Shown here: piece by piece, positions 1 through 8,124 of the stretch | How positions within the stretch are numbered: position 1 is the stretch's first letter | How the letters are laid out: every line of letters starts with the position of its first letter | Assembly (NCBI GenBank): GCA_021828475.1 | Contig: JAJZIY010000005.1 | Location: forward strand, 1-64,000 | Direction of reading: 5' to 3' | Source of the DNA: Actinomycetes bacterium | GTDB taxonomy: Bacteria > Actinomycetota > Acidimicrobiia > Acidimicrobiales > Palsa-688 | DNA length: 64,000 nt | Position numbers and translations under genes: made by a program | The notes under the pieces: model-generated | The model's database searches: none | The model's input: only the letters and a program-made list of their open reading frames with translations | What the model was told of the DNA's origin: nothing

Positions 1-1
1 C

Positions 2-2470
2 GCTCTGGCGGCGGCGCCCGAGCGGCCCCCCGCCGCCGGCACGGACCTGGTGCCCGGCACGGACCTGGTGCCCGGCACGGACCTGGTGCCCGGCACGGAC
101 CTGGTGCCCGGCACGGACCTGGTGCCCGGCACGGACCTGGTGCCCGGCACGGATCTGGCCGTGATCGGAATGGGCAAGCTCGGCGCACGAGAGCTCAACT
201 ACGGGAGCGACATCGACATCGTCCTGGTCGGGCGGGCGGGGGCGCCCGAAGCCCGACGCTTCGTCGCCACCGTCCGCAGCGCCTGGCGCACCGACCTCGA
301 CCTGCGGCCCGAGGGCCGCGCCGGCCAACTGGTCCGCAGCCTCGAGTCCTACGAGGCGTACTGGGACCGATGGGCGCAGACGTGGGAGTTCCAGGCCCTG
401 CTCAAGGCCAGGCCCGTCGCCGGCCAGGCGGAGCTGGGCGCCGGCTTCGCGCTGGCAGCGGCGCGACGGGTCTGGCAGCGGCCGCTCAGTGCGGACGACC
501 TGCGCTCCCTGCGGGACATGAAAGCCCGCTCGGAGCAGATCGTCCAGCGCCAGGGACTGTCGGAGCGGGAGATCAAGCTGGGGCGGGGCGGGATCCGCGA
601 CATCGAGTTCGCCGTGCAGTTGTTGCAGCTCGTCCACGGGCGCGAGGACGCGGCGGTGCGGGCTCCGGCGACACTCGACGCGCTCGCCGCCCTCGCGGCG
701 GGGGGTTACGTCGGCCAGCGCGACGCTGTGGCCCTGGCCAGCGCCTACCGCTTCCTGCGGGCGGTCGAGCACAGGCTCCAGCTGTTCGACGACCGCCAGG
801 TGCACGCCCTTCCCGCAGCAGCCGAGGCGCGGGCTCATCTGGCCCGGGTCATGGGCTATCGCGACGGGCCGGCAGCCACCGCCCTGGCGCGCTTCGAGAC
901 CGACCTGACCCGCCACCAGGCCGAGGCCCGCAGCGCTCACGAGCGCATCTACTTCCGCCCCCTGCTCGAAGCCTTCACCAGCGGGCGCGGGCGCGCCCCG
1001 GACGCGCCGGCGGGGACGGCGATAGCACCGTCTGCAGTCGAGAAGCGCCTCGCCGCCTTCGGCTTCTCCGACGCCACGCGCACGCGAGAAGCGGTGGTCG
1101 AGCTGACCCGCGGGTTCTCCCGCTCGTCACACCTGATGCAACAGATGGTCCCGCTCCTGCTCGACTGGGTTTCGTCCTCGCCCGACCCTGACCTGGGCCT
1201 GCTCGGGCTGCGCCGGCTGGCGACGGGTGAGCACCGCCGCGGCCAGCTGGTGAGCCTGTTCCGCGACTCGCCGGACGCAGCCCGCCACATATGCCTCCTG
1301 CTCGGGACCGGCCCCGGCTTCGCCGAGGGTTACGAGCGCCACCCGGACCAGCTGGCACTGCTCGCCAGCGGTCCCCCGCCGCTGCCCACCCCGGCCGCCC
1401 TGGAGCGAAGAGCGGTCGAGGGCATCGCTTGGCGCAGGCGCGACCAGTGGTGGAGGGGGCTCTCCAGCCTCACGAGGAGCGAACTGCTGCGGGCGCAGTC
1501 ACGCGACGTGCTCGGCCTGGACGACCTGGCCACGACCGCTCGCGGCGTCACCAACCTGGCAGAGGCGGTACTGGGGGTGTGCATGAAGGCGATCGCCTCC
1601 GGGCGCGGCGGCTTGTCCGGCGACGACCTGCCGCCCGCCGACGGCATAGCCGTGGTGGCCATGGGACGCTTCGGGGGCGCCGACCTGGCCTATGCCAGCG
1701 ACCTCGACGTGATGGTCGTCTTCGACGACCGGCGCCTGCCCGGCGAGCAGGCCGAACGCATGACCGAGCAACTGGTCACGCTGGTCAAGGGCGACACGCC
1801 GGTCCACCGGCTCTACGAGCTCGACCTCTCGCTGCGCCCGGAGGGCCGCAAGGGCCCCCTCGCTCGCAGCCTGAGGGCGTTCGAGACGTACTACGCCCGG
1901 TGGGCGCAGGTCTGGGAACGCCAGGCGCTGACCCGGGGCCGCTTCGTGGCCGGCGATCCCGAGGTGGGACAGCGCTTTGCCGAGCTGGCTCGCCACTTCG
2001 TCTGGGGCAACCCCCTCTCGGAGGACGACGCCCTGGAGATCCGCCGCCTCAAGGCCAGGATGGAGAGGGAACGGGTGCCGACGGGGGAGGACCCGCAGTT
2101 CCACCTGAAGCTCGGGCCCGGCTCGCTCTCCGACGTCGAGTGGACGGTCCAGCTCCTGCAGCTCCGCCACTCCGTCCCCGGTGAGGGCACGCTCGACGCT
2201 CTGCAGGCGCTCACAGCGTCCGGAGCGATGGGCTCTTCGGACGCTCAGGTGCTGGCCGAGGCCTACACCTTCTGCGAGCTGGCCCGCAACCGCATGTACC
2301 TGGTACGCGGACGTCCCGGCGACTCGCTGCCCAGGCCGGGCGCCCAGCTGGGTGCGCTGGCCCGGAGCCTCGGCACCACAGCGCCGGAGCTGCGGGAGCG
2401 CTACAGGATGCTCACCCGCCGCGCGCGGCGCGTAACCGAGCGGCTCTTCTACGGCGCCGGCGGCCCCTGA
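2..2470 (+). CDS. glnE: Bifunctional glutamine synthetase adenylyltransferase/deadenylase, 5' truncated
   Basis: GlnE adds and removes AMP on glutamine synthetase in response to nitrogen status. The frame is open to the first base of the window, so the true start lies upstream; 822 residues are visible against roughly 950-1000 for the family. Two nucleotidyltransferase cores are present: one with GKLGARELNYGSDIDIV soon after base 160 (N-terminal, deadenylylating in characterised homologues) and one with GRFGGADLAYASDLDVM near base 1665 (C-terminal, adenylylating). Each keeps the D-x-D metal pair and is followed by the helical region beginning LRPEGR. A six-fold perfect hexapeptide repeat (PGTDLV) sits immediately before the first core. 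Convergent with fabF. Confidence 0.96.
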   Translation, partial: ALAAAPERPPAAGTDLVPGTDLVPGTDLVPGTDLVPGTDLVPGTDLVPGTDLAVIGMGKLGARELNYGSDIDIVLVGRAGAPEARRFVATVRSAWRTDLDLRPEGRAGQLVRSLESYEAYWDRWAQTWEFQALLKARPVAGQAELGAGFALAAARRVWQRPLSADDLRSLRDMKARSEQIVQRQGLSEREIKLGRGGIRDIEFAVQLLQLVHGREDAAVRAPATLDALAALAAGGYVGQRDAVALASAYRFLRAVEHRLQLFDDRQVHALPAAAEARAHLARVMGYRDGPAATALARFETDLTRHQAEARSAHERIYFRPLLEAFTSGRGRAPDAPAGTAIAPSAVEKRLAAFGFSDATRTREAVVELTRGFSRSSHLMQQMVPLLLDWVSSSPDPDLGLLGLRRLATGEHRRGQLVSLFRDSPDAARHICLLLGTGPGFAEGYERHPDQLALLASGPPPLPTPAALERRAVEGIAWRRRDQWWRGLSSLTRSELLRAQSRDVLGLDDLATTARGVTNLAEAVLGVCMKAIASGRGGLSGDDLPPADGIAVVAMGRFGGADLAYASDLDVMVVFDDRRLPGEQAERMTEQLVTLVKGDTPVHRLYELDLSLRPEGRKGPLARSLRAFETYYARWAQVWERQALTRGRFVAGDPEVGQRFAELARHFVWGNPLSEDDALEIRRLKARMERERVPTGEDPQFHLKLGPGSLSDVEWTVQLLQLRHSVPGEGTLDALQALTASGAMGSSDAQVLAEAYTFCELARNRMYLVRGRPGDSLPRPGAQLGALARSLGTTAPELRERYRMLTRRARRVTERLFYGAGGP
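38..160 (+). repeat. 18-bp in-frame tandem repeat inside glnE
   Basis: Six identical 18-base units (ggcacggacctggtgccc) run from 38 to 145, followed by a seventh shortened and diverged unit (ggcacggatctggcc) at 146-160. The unit is in frame and encodes GTDLVP; the last copy (GTDLA) merges into the first beta strand of the nucleotidyltransferase core. Perfect identity between copies points to recent slippage expansion. Confidence 0.97.
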
Positions 2471-2519
2471 AGGCGCGTCACCGCCAAGCGGCGGGGGCCG
2501 GCCCTGACGCTCGGCGGGC

Positions 2520-3785
2520 TCAGTCCGGGGCGCCCGGGCGCGTCTCGCCGTCCACCGGGGGCTGGCTGAACACCAGAGACGCGTTGTGGCCCCCGAAACC
2601 CAGGCTGTTGGTCATGGCGTAGCGGATGTCCGCCGTGCGGGCCACCTGCGCAACGTAGTCGAGGTCGCAGGCCGGGTCGGGGTTGTCCAAGTTGATGGTC
2701 GGGGGCGCGATGCCGTTCTGGAGGGCAAGGATGGCGAAGACCGACTCGAGCGCGCCAGCCGCTCCCAGGGTGTGGCCGGTCATCGACTTGGTGGACGAGA
2801 CCAGCGGGACGGCGGAGCCGAAAACACGCTTCAGGGCAACCGTCTCGACACGGTCGTTGGGCGGCGTGGAGGTGCCATGGGCGTTCACGTAGCCGATGTC
2901 GGCAGCCTCGATGCCGGCCTCGGCCAGCGCCGCCTCCATCGCCCGGACCGCGCCGTCCCCTGTTGGATGGGGTTGGGTGATGTGGTAGGCATCGGCGGTG
3001 GCGCCGTACCCGACCAGCTCGGCCAGCACCGGCGCCCCACGGCTGAGGGCGAACTCGCGCTCCTCCAGGACCAGGGTGGCGGCGGCTTCCCCGAGGACGA
3101 AGCCGTCCCGGTCCCGGTCGAAGGGCCGCGACGCACGCTCGGGCTCGTCGTTGCGGGTCGAGAGGGCCTTCATGGCTGCGAATCCCGCTATGCCAACGGG
3201 CGTCACAGCGGCCTCGGAGCCGCCGCAGACCATGGCGTCGGCCCGGCCCAGCCGTATGGCGTCGAAGGCGGTGCCTATGGCATGCGCCGATGCGGAGCAC
3301 GCCGTCACCGTGCAGCAGTTGTAGCCCAGCAGCTGCCACTCCATGGCGATCTCGCCCGCCGCCATGTTGGGGATCATCATGGGCACCACGTACGGGTTGA
3401 CCCACTCCGGGCCACGGTTGACCAGGGTCCGGATGCCGTCCTCGAGCGTCTTGATGCCGCCGATGCCCGAGGCGTAGACCACACCGGTGCGCTCGGAGCT
3501 CGCCGCCACGTCGAGCTTGGAGGCCTCGATCGCCTCCTTGGTCGCGACCAGAGCCAGCTGCACGACGCGGTCGAGGTGGCGCGCCCGGCGGCGCCCGAAG
3601 GTCGAGCCGGCGTCGAAGTCGTGCACCTCCGCAGCGATCCTGACAGACGAGCGCCTGGCGTCGAACGCGGTGATCGCGGTTACCCCGCTCTGACCGGCGA
3701 CGACGGCCTGCCAGGTCTGCTCCACGTCCAGACCGAGGGGGCTGACCGCTCCCACGCCTGTCACGACCACGCGGCGGTTTTCCAT
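2520..3785 (-). CDS. fabF: 3-oxoacyl-[acyl-carrier-protein] synthase II (KAS II)
   Basis: Condensing enzyme of fatty-acid elongation, joining malonyl-ACP to acyl-ACP. The product is 421 residues, the usual KAS II length. The catalytic cysteine lies in TACSASAHA (about residue 162) and the two active-site histidines in NAHGTSTPPND and STKSMTGHTLGAAGA. I start at ATG 3785; a TTG three codons upstream is possible, but it would lie almost inside the candidate -10 box. No other fab gene is adjacent, so it may be one of several ketoacyl synthases in the genome. It is divergent from the small acidic protein gene at 3883. Confidence 0.95.
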   Translation of the reverse strand: MENRRVVVTGVGAVSPLGLDVEQTWQAVVAGQSGVTAITAFDARRSSVRIAAEVHDFDAGSTFGRRRARHLDRVVQLALVATKEAIEASKLDVAASSERTGVVYASGIGGIKTLEDGIRTLVNRGPEWVNPYVVPMMIPNMAAGEIAMEWQLLGYNCCTVTACSASAHAIGTAFDAIRLGRADAMVCGGSEAAVTPVGIAGFAAMKALSTRNDEPERASRPFDRDRDGFVLGEAAATLVLEEREFALSRGAPVLAELVGYGATADAYHITQPHPTGDGAVRAMEAALAEAGIEAADIGYVNAHGTSTPPNDRVETVALKRVFGSAVPLVSSTKSMTGHTLGAAGALESVFAILALQNGIAPPTINLDNPDPACDLDYVAQVARTADIRYAMTNSLGFGGHNASLVFSQPPVDGETRPGAPD

Positions 3786-3794
3786 AGTCCCCAA

Positions 3795-3800
3795 ATCCTA
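3795..3800 (-). promoter_or_regulatory. Candidate -10 box of fabF
   Basis: On the minus strand TAGGAT ends nine bases before ATG 3785, which predicts a leader of only about two or three bases. There is no convincing -35 box. A perfect palindrome at 3819-3834 lies where the -35 region would be. Confidence 0.35.
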
Positions 3801-3818
3801 GGGGGCCCGACAGTCGCC

Positions 3819-3834
3819 GGGGAGCTTGCTCCCC
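3819..3834. promoter_or_regulatory. Perfect palindrome between fabF and the divergent small gene
   Basis: GGGGAGC-TT-GCTCCCC: seven-base arms around a two-base centre, 34-49 bases upstream of the fabF start and about 50 bases upstream of the divergent gene. The position suits an operator controlling one or both promoters; a hairpin with no function is the alternative. Confidence 0.35.
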
Positions 3835-3869
3835 CGACAGGCACGGGCACGTTGGCCCCCTGCGCTGGG

Positions 3870-3875
3870 TAAGGT
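3870..3875 (+). promoter_or_regulatory. Candidate -10 box placing transcription start at the ATG (leaderless)
   Basis: TAAGGT is followed by exactly seven bases and then ATG 3883. No separate Shine-Dalgarno is present. No clear -35 match is seen. Confidence 0.4.
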
Positions 3876-3882
3876 CGGTCTC

Positions 3883-4059
3883 ATGGCCACCGACCCCGAA
3901 GTACCCGAAGCCGACGCTCTAGAGCAGTCCCAGGACGTGGAGCCGGGTACCGAGGCCGGCATGGCGGCGCCGGAGCGGGCCCCGGCCTTCGAAGTACCCG
4001 AAGCCGACGCTCTCGAACAGTCCCAGGACGTGCCCACAGACGAAGAGGAGCGGCGCTAG
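3883..4059 (+). CDS. 58-residue acidic protein with an internal 14-residue duplication
   Basis: Unrecognised function. The protein is short and strongly acidic, with no membrane segment or cysteine. The phrase EVPEADALEQSQDV occurs twice, separated by about 17 residues, and the protein ends in an acidic/basic tail (DEEERR). Similar PEADALEQ phrases occur, from memory and unverified, in other short actinobacterial proteins. I start at ATG 3883 because the repeat begins three residues later and a -10 box lies seven bases before it; an in-frame start at 3826 would add a basic, proline-rich stretch unlike the rest. Divergent from fabF. Confidence 0.7.
   Translation: MATDPEVPEADALEQSQDVEPGTEAGMAAPERAPAFEVPEADALEQSQDVPTDEEERR
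3898..4032 (+). repeat. 42-bp direct repeat inside the small acidic protein gene
   Basis: Bases 3898-3939 and 3991-4032 match at 40 of 42 positions, differing only at the Leu-Glu codons (ctagag versus ctcgaa). Both differences are synonymous, so the peptide is conserved between copies. Confidence 0.95.
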
Positions 4060-4230
4060 CCTCCTCCCCCTTGGCCTGGGGCCCATGGCGGCTAGCCCCA
4101 GAAGCTGGCCTGAGCGTTGACCCGTCGAGCACTTCATTAGCTTCGAATGACATCTATGTTGTTTCTACGCGGGCGCGCTAAGGTGCGGGTCGTGCCGCGG
4201 CTGGTCGACGGCTTGCAGTCTGGAGGGGGC

Positions 4231-5730
4231 ATGCGCACTTCATGGAGAAGGGCCGCCACGGCGTTTGGCACTGCCGTGCTGATGGTCACGGGTGTCGTCG
4301 TCGGCTCCGGGGGAGCTCGCGCGGACGCGCAGTCCGGTCCCCCGCCGATGATCATCTTGGTCATGGACGAGATCGTCAGCCCGACCGTGCTGGACGTCGT
4401 CGCCGAGGTTGTGCCTGGCAGCGAGGTGGCTACCGCCTTCGTCCGCTATGGGACCACTGCCGCGTACGGTCTCACGTCGGTGCGCAAGGACATCGGGCCG
4501 GGGGAGGCGCCGGTCAAGTTGACCTGGGAGCTGGCCGGCTTGCACCGCTCCACCACTTACCACTTCCAGGTCGTCGCCGAGAGCGCCGCAGGGAAGATCA
4601 CCGGCCGGGACACGACTGTCCCGATGCCCGCGACATCGCTCACCCCGCCGTCCAATCCGAAGGTGCCCCCGATAACGGCGCCGTCCGAGCCTGTCGGCAA
4701 CGCTGATGGGGTGCGCGCCGTGCCGGTCTCGACGGCGAACGTCTCGTTCAGCATGCTGAACGACGTCTCGTGCCCGTCGACGACCTTCTGCCTTGCCGTT
4801 GGCGTCGCCGGCTCTTCGGGGGCCCACTGGCGTCCCCTCGCGGAACGTTTCGACGGGCGGGCGTTCGACGTACTCGCGTCCCCGTCACCCTGGGGTGCAC
4901 AGCTCGTCGGTGTCGCGTGCCGGACGGCACGGTTCTGCCTCGCCGTCGGCAGTGATGGGAACGACACCTTCAGCGAGCGCTGGAACGGGACCGGCTGGAG
5001 CGTCATTTCCACTCCGAGCCCCCGCCTCGACGGCGGCGACCTGCTGGCCAAGGTGGCATGCGTCTCCACGAGCGACTGTTTCAGCATCGGCGTGGAGAAC
5101 GGGGGCACGAAGAACGCCCTCCCGCTCGTCGAGCGCTGGAACGGCACGACCTGGTCGCTCGTTGCGACCCCGGTCGTCCCCTCGCCGGTCCTGGAGTCCA
5201 TCTCCTGCCCGAGCGCGACAAGCTGCTTCGTGGTCGGCATCAAGGACGCCGCAGCAGGGCTCGGCCGTCCGCTCATCGAGCACTGGAACGGCCGTGCGTT
5301 CGTGCTCAGCCCTGCGCCGTCGCCAGGCGGCCAGCTCTTCTCGGTGGCCTGCGGCGGCCCCGCGTCGTGCGTCGCCGTCGGCAACAGCGGCGGCGGTCAA
5401 GCCCTGTTGCTCTACCTTGCCGGCGGATCCTGGCATACGAGCCCCCCGCCGCCCTTGCTGAGCCTCGGCGCGACGGCCTGCGTCTCGCCCTCCAGTTGCT
5501 TCGCCGTAGGCGGGGACACGGCGCACTGGAACGGACGGACTTGGGCGCTCGGTCGTCCCGCAGCGGCCTACGGCGTCGTGGCCACCGGCGCGGGTGGCGC
5601 CGACCTGAGTGGGCTGTCGTGCCCGACATCCGCCGAGTGCGTTGGTGTCGGCGGGCTCGTCCGTCCGGCAACGGGCCCGGGGCGTGGCAACGAGCACGCC
5701 ATAGGGGATGTGATCACCGTAGGGGGCTAG
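4231..5730 (+). CDS. Exported protein: fibronectin III-like domain plus seven-repeat cysteine propeller
   Basis: Predicted secreted protein of 499 residues. Residues 1-32 form a signal peptide (basic MRTSWRR, hydrophobic core, ending near GGARADA). Residues 35-145 resemble a fibronectin III-like module (tract LAGLHRSTTYHFQVVAES). From about residue 170 there are seven copies of a repeat with core xSCxxxxxCxAVG, each followed by a segment like ERWNGTxWS; seven fits a closed seven-bladed propeller with one disulfide-capable cysteine pair per blade. The start at ATG 4231 is set by GGAGGGGG four bases upstream. The same repeat occurs 14 times in the gene at 56408-59734. Function is unknown; surface binding is an inference. 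Confidence 0.85.
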   Translation: MRTSWRRAATAFGTAVLMVTGVVVGSGGARADAQSGPPPMIILVMDEIVSPTVLDVVAEVVPGSEVATAFVRYGTTAAYGLTSVRKDIGPGEAPVKLTWELAGLHRSTTYHFQVVAESAAGKITGRDTTVPMPATSLTPPSNPKVPPITAPSEPVGNADGVRAVPVSTANVSFSMLNDVSCPSTTFCLAVGVAGSSGAHWRPLAERFDGRAFDVLASPSPWGAQLVGVACRTARFCLAVGSDGNDTFSERWNGTGWSVISTPSPRLDGGDLLAKVACVSTSDCFSIGVENGGTKNALPLVERWNGTTWSLVATPVVPSPVLESISCPSATSCFVVGIKDAAAGLGRPLIEHWNGRAFVLSPAPSPGGQLFSVACGGPASCVAVGNSGGGQALLLYLAGGSWHTSPPPPLLSLGATACVSPSSCFAVGGDTAHWNGRTWALGRPAAAYGVVATGAGGADLSGLSCPTSAECVGVGGLVRPATGPGRGNEHAIGDVITVGG

Positions 5731-5739
5731 CCCTGGTGA

Positions 5740-8124
5740 CTACCGCACGGATCTTTTTATCGGCGCCAGGTGCAGGCTGAAACGCTTCTCGCCCACCCCG
5801 GGGAAACGTATCGTGGCCTCGGCATCGGCACCCTGCCCCCGCACGTCGAGGACAACTCCCTCGCCGTAACGCCCGTGCACGATCGTCTCCCCGGCCCGCA
5901 GGCCGAGCGTTTCGGCCCCGGTCCCCTGGACGGGCACGCCGGCTCGGCCCCGCCGCATGGCCGACTCGATCATGTGCTCGCGCACCTCGGCTCGCGACTG
6001 GCGGGAGCGGCGCTCCCGGCCGCGGTTGTCCACCAGCTGCTCGGGGACCTCGGACAGGAAGCGGCTCGGCGGGTTGTACTGGGCCTCTCCCCACAGGCTG
6101 CGGCACCAGGCATTGGACAGGTAGAGGCGCTCCCGGGCCCGGGTGACGCCTACGTAGCAGAGGCGGCGCTCCTCCTCCAGCTCGTGGGGCTCACCGAGCG
6201 CCCTCAGGTGGGGGAACACGCCCTCCTCCATGCCGGCGATGAAGACGACCGGGTACTCGAGGCCCTTGGCCGTGTGCAGGGTCATCAGGGTGACGCCGGG
6301 CTCGTCCTCCCTCACCTCGTCGCTGTCGGCCACCAAGCTGACCTCGGTCAGGAAATCCGCAAGGGAACCCGACTCCCGGGCCGCTCCGAGCAGCTCCTCG
6401 ACGTTTTCGACGCGCCCCTCCATCTCGACCCTGGTGGCGCTCTCGGCCTGCAGCTCGTCGAGGTACCCGGTGAGTGCCAGCACGGCCTGCAGGATCTCGG
6501 CCGGGCCCGCCGCCGGCGCAGCGGGCGCTGCAGAGGATGCCTCCACCGGCGAGGGCTCACCCGGCGCCCCGGGGAGCGCCTGCGCCCGCGGCCCGGCGCC
6601 AAGGGGTAGCACGCCCGTCCACTCCCTGCCCGGGCTCGCCTCTTTACCGGCGCCGGCGGCCGGGGCGTCCGGGGCGTCCGGCTCGCCGGGGCTCCCGGCG
6701 AGCATCGAGCGAAGGCCGTCCATCAGTTCGATGAACACGCCGATCCCCGTGAGCGCCCGGCCGGTCACCCCCGCCTCCTTGGCATGGGCCAGCGCTTGCG
6801 CGAACGAGGCCCCGTTGGCCGCCGCCCACGCGTCGATACGGGCCACGCTGGTGTCCCCGATCCCCCGGCGTGGCACGTTGAGAACGCGCTTCAAGGAGAC
6901 CTCGTCCTCGGTGTTGGCCACGGCATGCAGGTAGGAGAGGAGGTCCTTCACCTCACGTCGGTCGTAGAAGCGGGTGCCGCCCACGACCTTGTAGGGGATG
7001 TTCTGGCGGACCAGCTCCTCCTCGATGGCCCTGCTCTGGGCGTTCGTGCGGTAGAAGACGGCCACGTCTCCCCAGCGGTAGCCGTGGTGCCGGCGCAACT
7101 CGACGATCTCGCCCGCCATCCAGGCTCCCTCGTCGTGCTCGTCCTCGGCCACGTAGCGCACCAGCTTCTCGCCACCCACCTGCGAGGTCCACAGGTCCTT
7201 CGGCTTGCGGCCCAGATTGTTGGATATGACAGCGTTGGCGGCGTCGAGGATCGTCTGGGTCGAGCGGTAGTTCCGGTCGAGGACCACGACAGTGCAGTCC
7301 GGGAACGCCCGCTCGAACTCGAGGATGTTGCGCACGTCGGCGCCACGCCAGCCGTAGATGGACTGGTCCGAGTCCCCGACGACGGTCACCTGGTGGTGCC
7401 CCCCGGCCATCTGCAGGACGAGCTCGTTCTGCGCCCTGTTCGTGTCCTGGTACTCGTCCACCAGAAGGTGGCCGAAGCGGTCGCGGTACTGCTCGAGGAT
7501 GTCCGGGCGTCTGCGGAACAGCTGAACGGCGACGAGCAGCAGGTCGTCGAAGTCCATGGCGTTGGCAGCCAGCAGGCGCCTCTGGTACTCGGTGTAGACC
7601 TCCGCTATCTTGCGCTCGAAGATCGAGCTCCGCCTGGCGTGGTCAGCGTAGGCAGTGGTGTCCATGAGCTCGTTCTTGGCCGACGAGATGGCCGCGTGCA
7701 CGGCACGGGCAGGGAACTTCTTCAGGTCCAGGCCGAGCTCGCGCACGACGTAGCCGGTGAGCCGCACGGCGTCCGCCTGGTCGTATATGGAGAACGACTG
7801 CTTGTAGCCGAGAGCCTGAGCCTCCCGGCGCAGGATGCGCACGCAGGCGGCGTGGAAGGTCGCCACCCACATCCGTTCGGCCACCGGTCCGATGAGCCCC
7901 GAAACCCGCCGGCGCATCTCGTCGGCAGCCTTGTTGGTGAAAGTGATGGCCAGGATCCCCATCGGGGACAAGCCTTTTTCCCGCACCAGCCAGGCGATGC
8001 GGTGCGTCAGCACCCGGGTCTTGCCCGAGCCGGCCCCGGCTACTACGAGCAGGGGCCCGCCCGGGTGGGTGACCGCCTGGTACTGGGAGGGGTTGAGCCC
8101 CTCGAGCAGTTCCTCGACGCTCAG
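5740..8124 (-). CDS. pcrA: ATP-dependent 3'-5' DNA helicase, PcrA/UvrD type, probable CTG start
   Basis: Superfamily 1A helicase for repair and replication-fork clearing. The 794 residues carry Walker A GAGSGKT (30-36), DEYQDTN (about 222), GDSDQSIYGWRG, RNYRST, TLHTAKGLEYP and GVTRARERL, then a C-terminal Tudor-like domain beginning near GETIVHGRYGEG. No ATG, GTG or TTG lies in frame between the Walker A codons and a GTG more than 250 bases inside guaB3. The only sensible start is CTG 8124, giving (M)SVEELLEGLNPSQ as in PcrA homologues. This CTG overlaps the guaB3 stop as CTGA, the position used by NTGA junctions elsewhere in the window. A Pro/Ala/Gly-rich insertion spans roughly residues 474-543. 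Confidence 0.95.
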   Translation of the reverse strand: MSVEELLEGLNPSQYQAVTHPGGPLLVVAGAGSGKTRVLTHRIAWLVREKGLSPMGILAITFTNKAADEMRRRVSGLIGPVAERMWVATFHAACVRILRREAQALGYKQSFSIYDQADAVRLTGYVVRELGLDLKKFPARAVHAAISSAKNELMDTTAYADHARRSSIFERKIAEVYTEYQRRLLAANAMDFDDLLLVAVQLFRRRPDILEQYRDRFGHLLVDEYQDTNRAQNELVLQMAGGHHQVTVVGDSDQSIYGWRGADVRNILEFERAFPDCTVVVLDRNYRSTQTILDAANAVISNNLGRKPKDLWTSQVGGEKLVRYVAEDEHDEGAWMAGEIVELRRHHGYRWGDVAVFYRTNAQSRAIEEELVRQNIPYKVVGGTRFYDRREVKDLLSYLHAVANTEDEVSLKRVLNVPRRGIGDTSVARIDAWAAANGASFAQALAHAKEAGVTGRALTGIGVFIELMDGLRSMLAGSPGEPDAPDAPAAGAGKEASPGREWTGVLPLGAGPRAQALPGAPGEPSPVEASSAAPAAPAAGPAEILQAVLALTGYLDELQAESATRVEMEGRVENVEELLGAARESGSLADFLTEVSLVADSDEVREDEPGVTLMTLHTAKGLEYPVVFIAGMEEGVFPHLRALGEPHELEEERRLCYVGVTRARERLYLSNAWCRSLWGEAQYNPPSRFLSEVPEQLVDNRGRERRSRQSRAEVREHMIESAMRRGRAGVPVQGTGAETLGLRAGETIVHGRYGEGVVLDVRGQGADAEATIRFPGVGEKRFSLHLAPIKRSVR

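Noticed and set aside
38-160. Short direct repeats suggestive of a CRISPR array
   Set aside because: The 18-base units are contiguous, with no spacers, and translate in frame within glnE.
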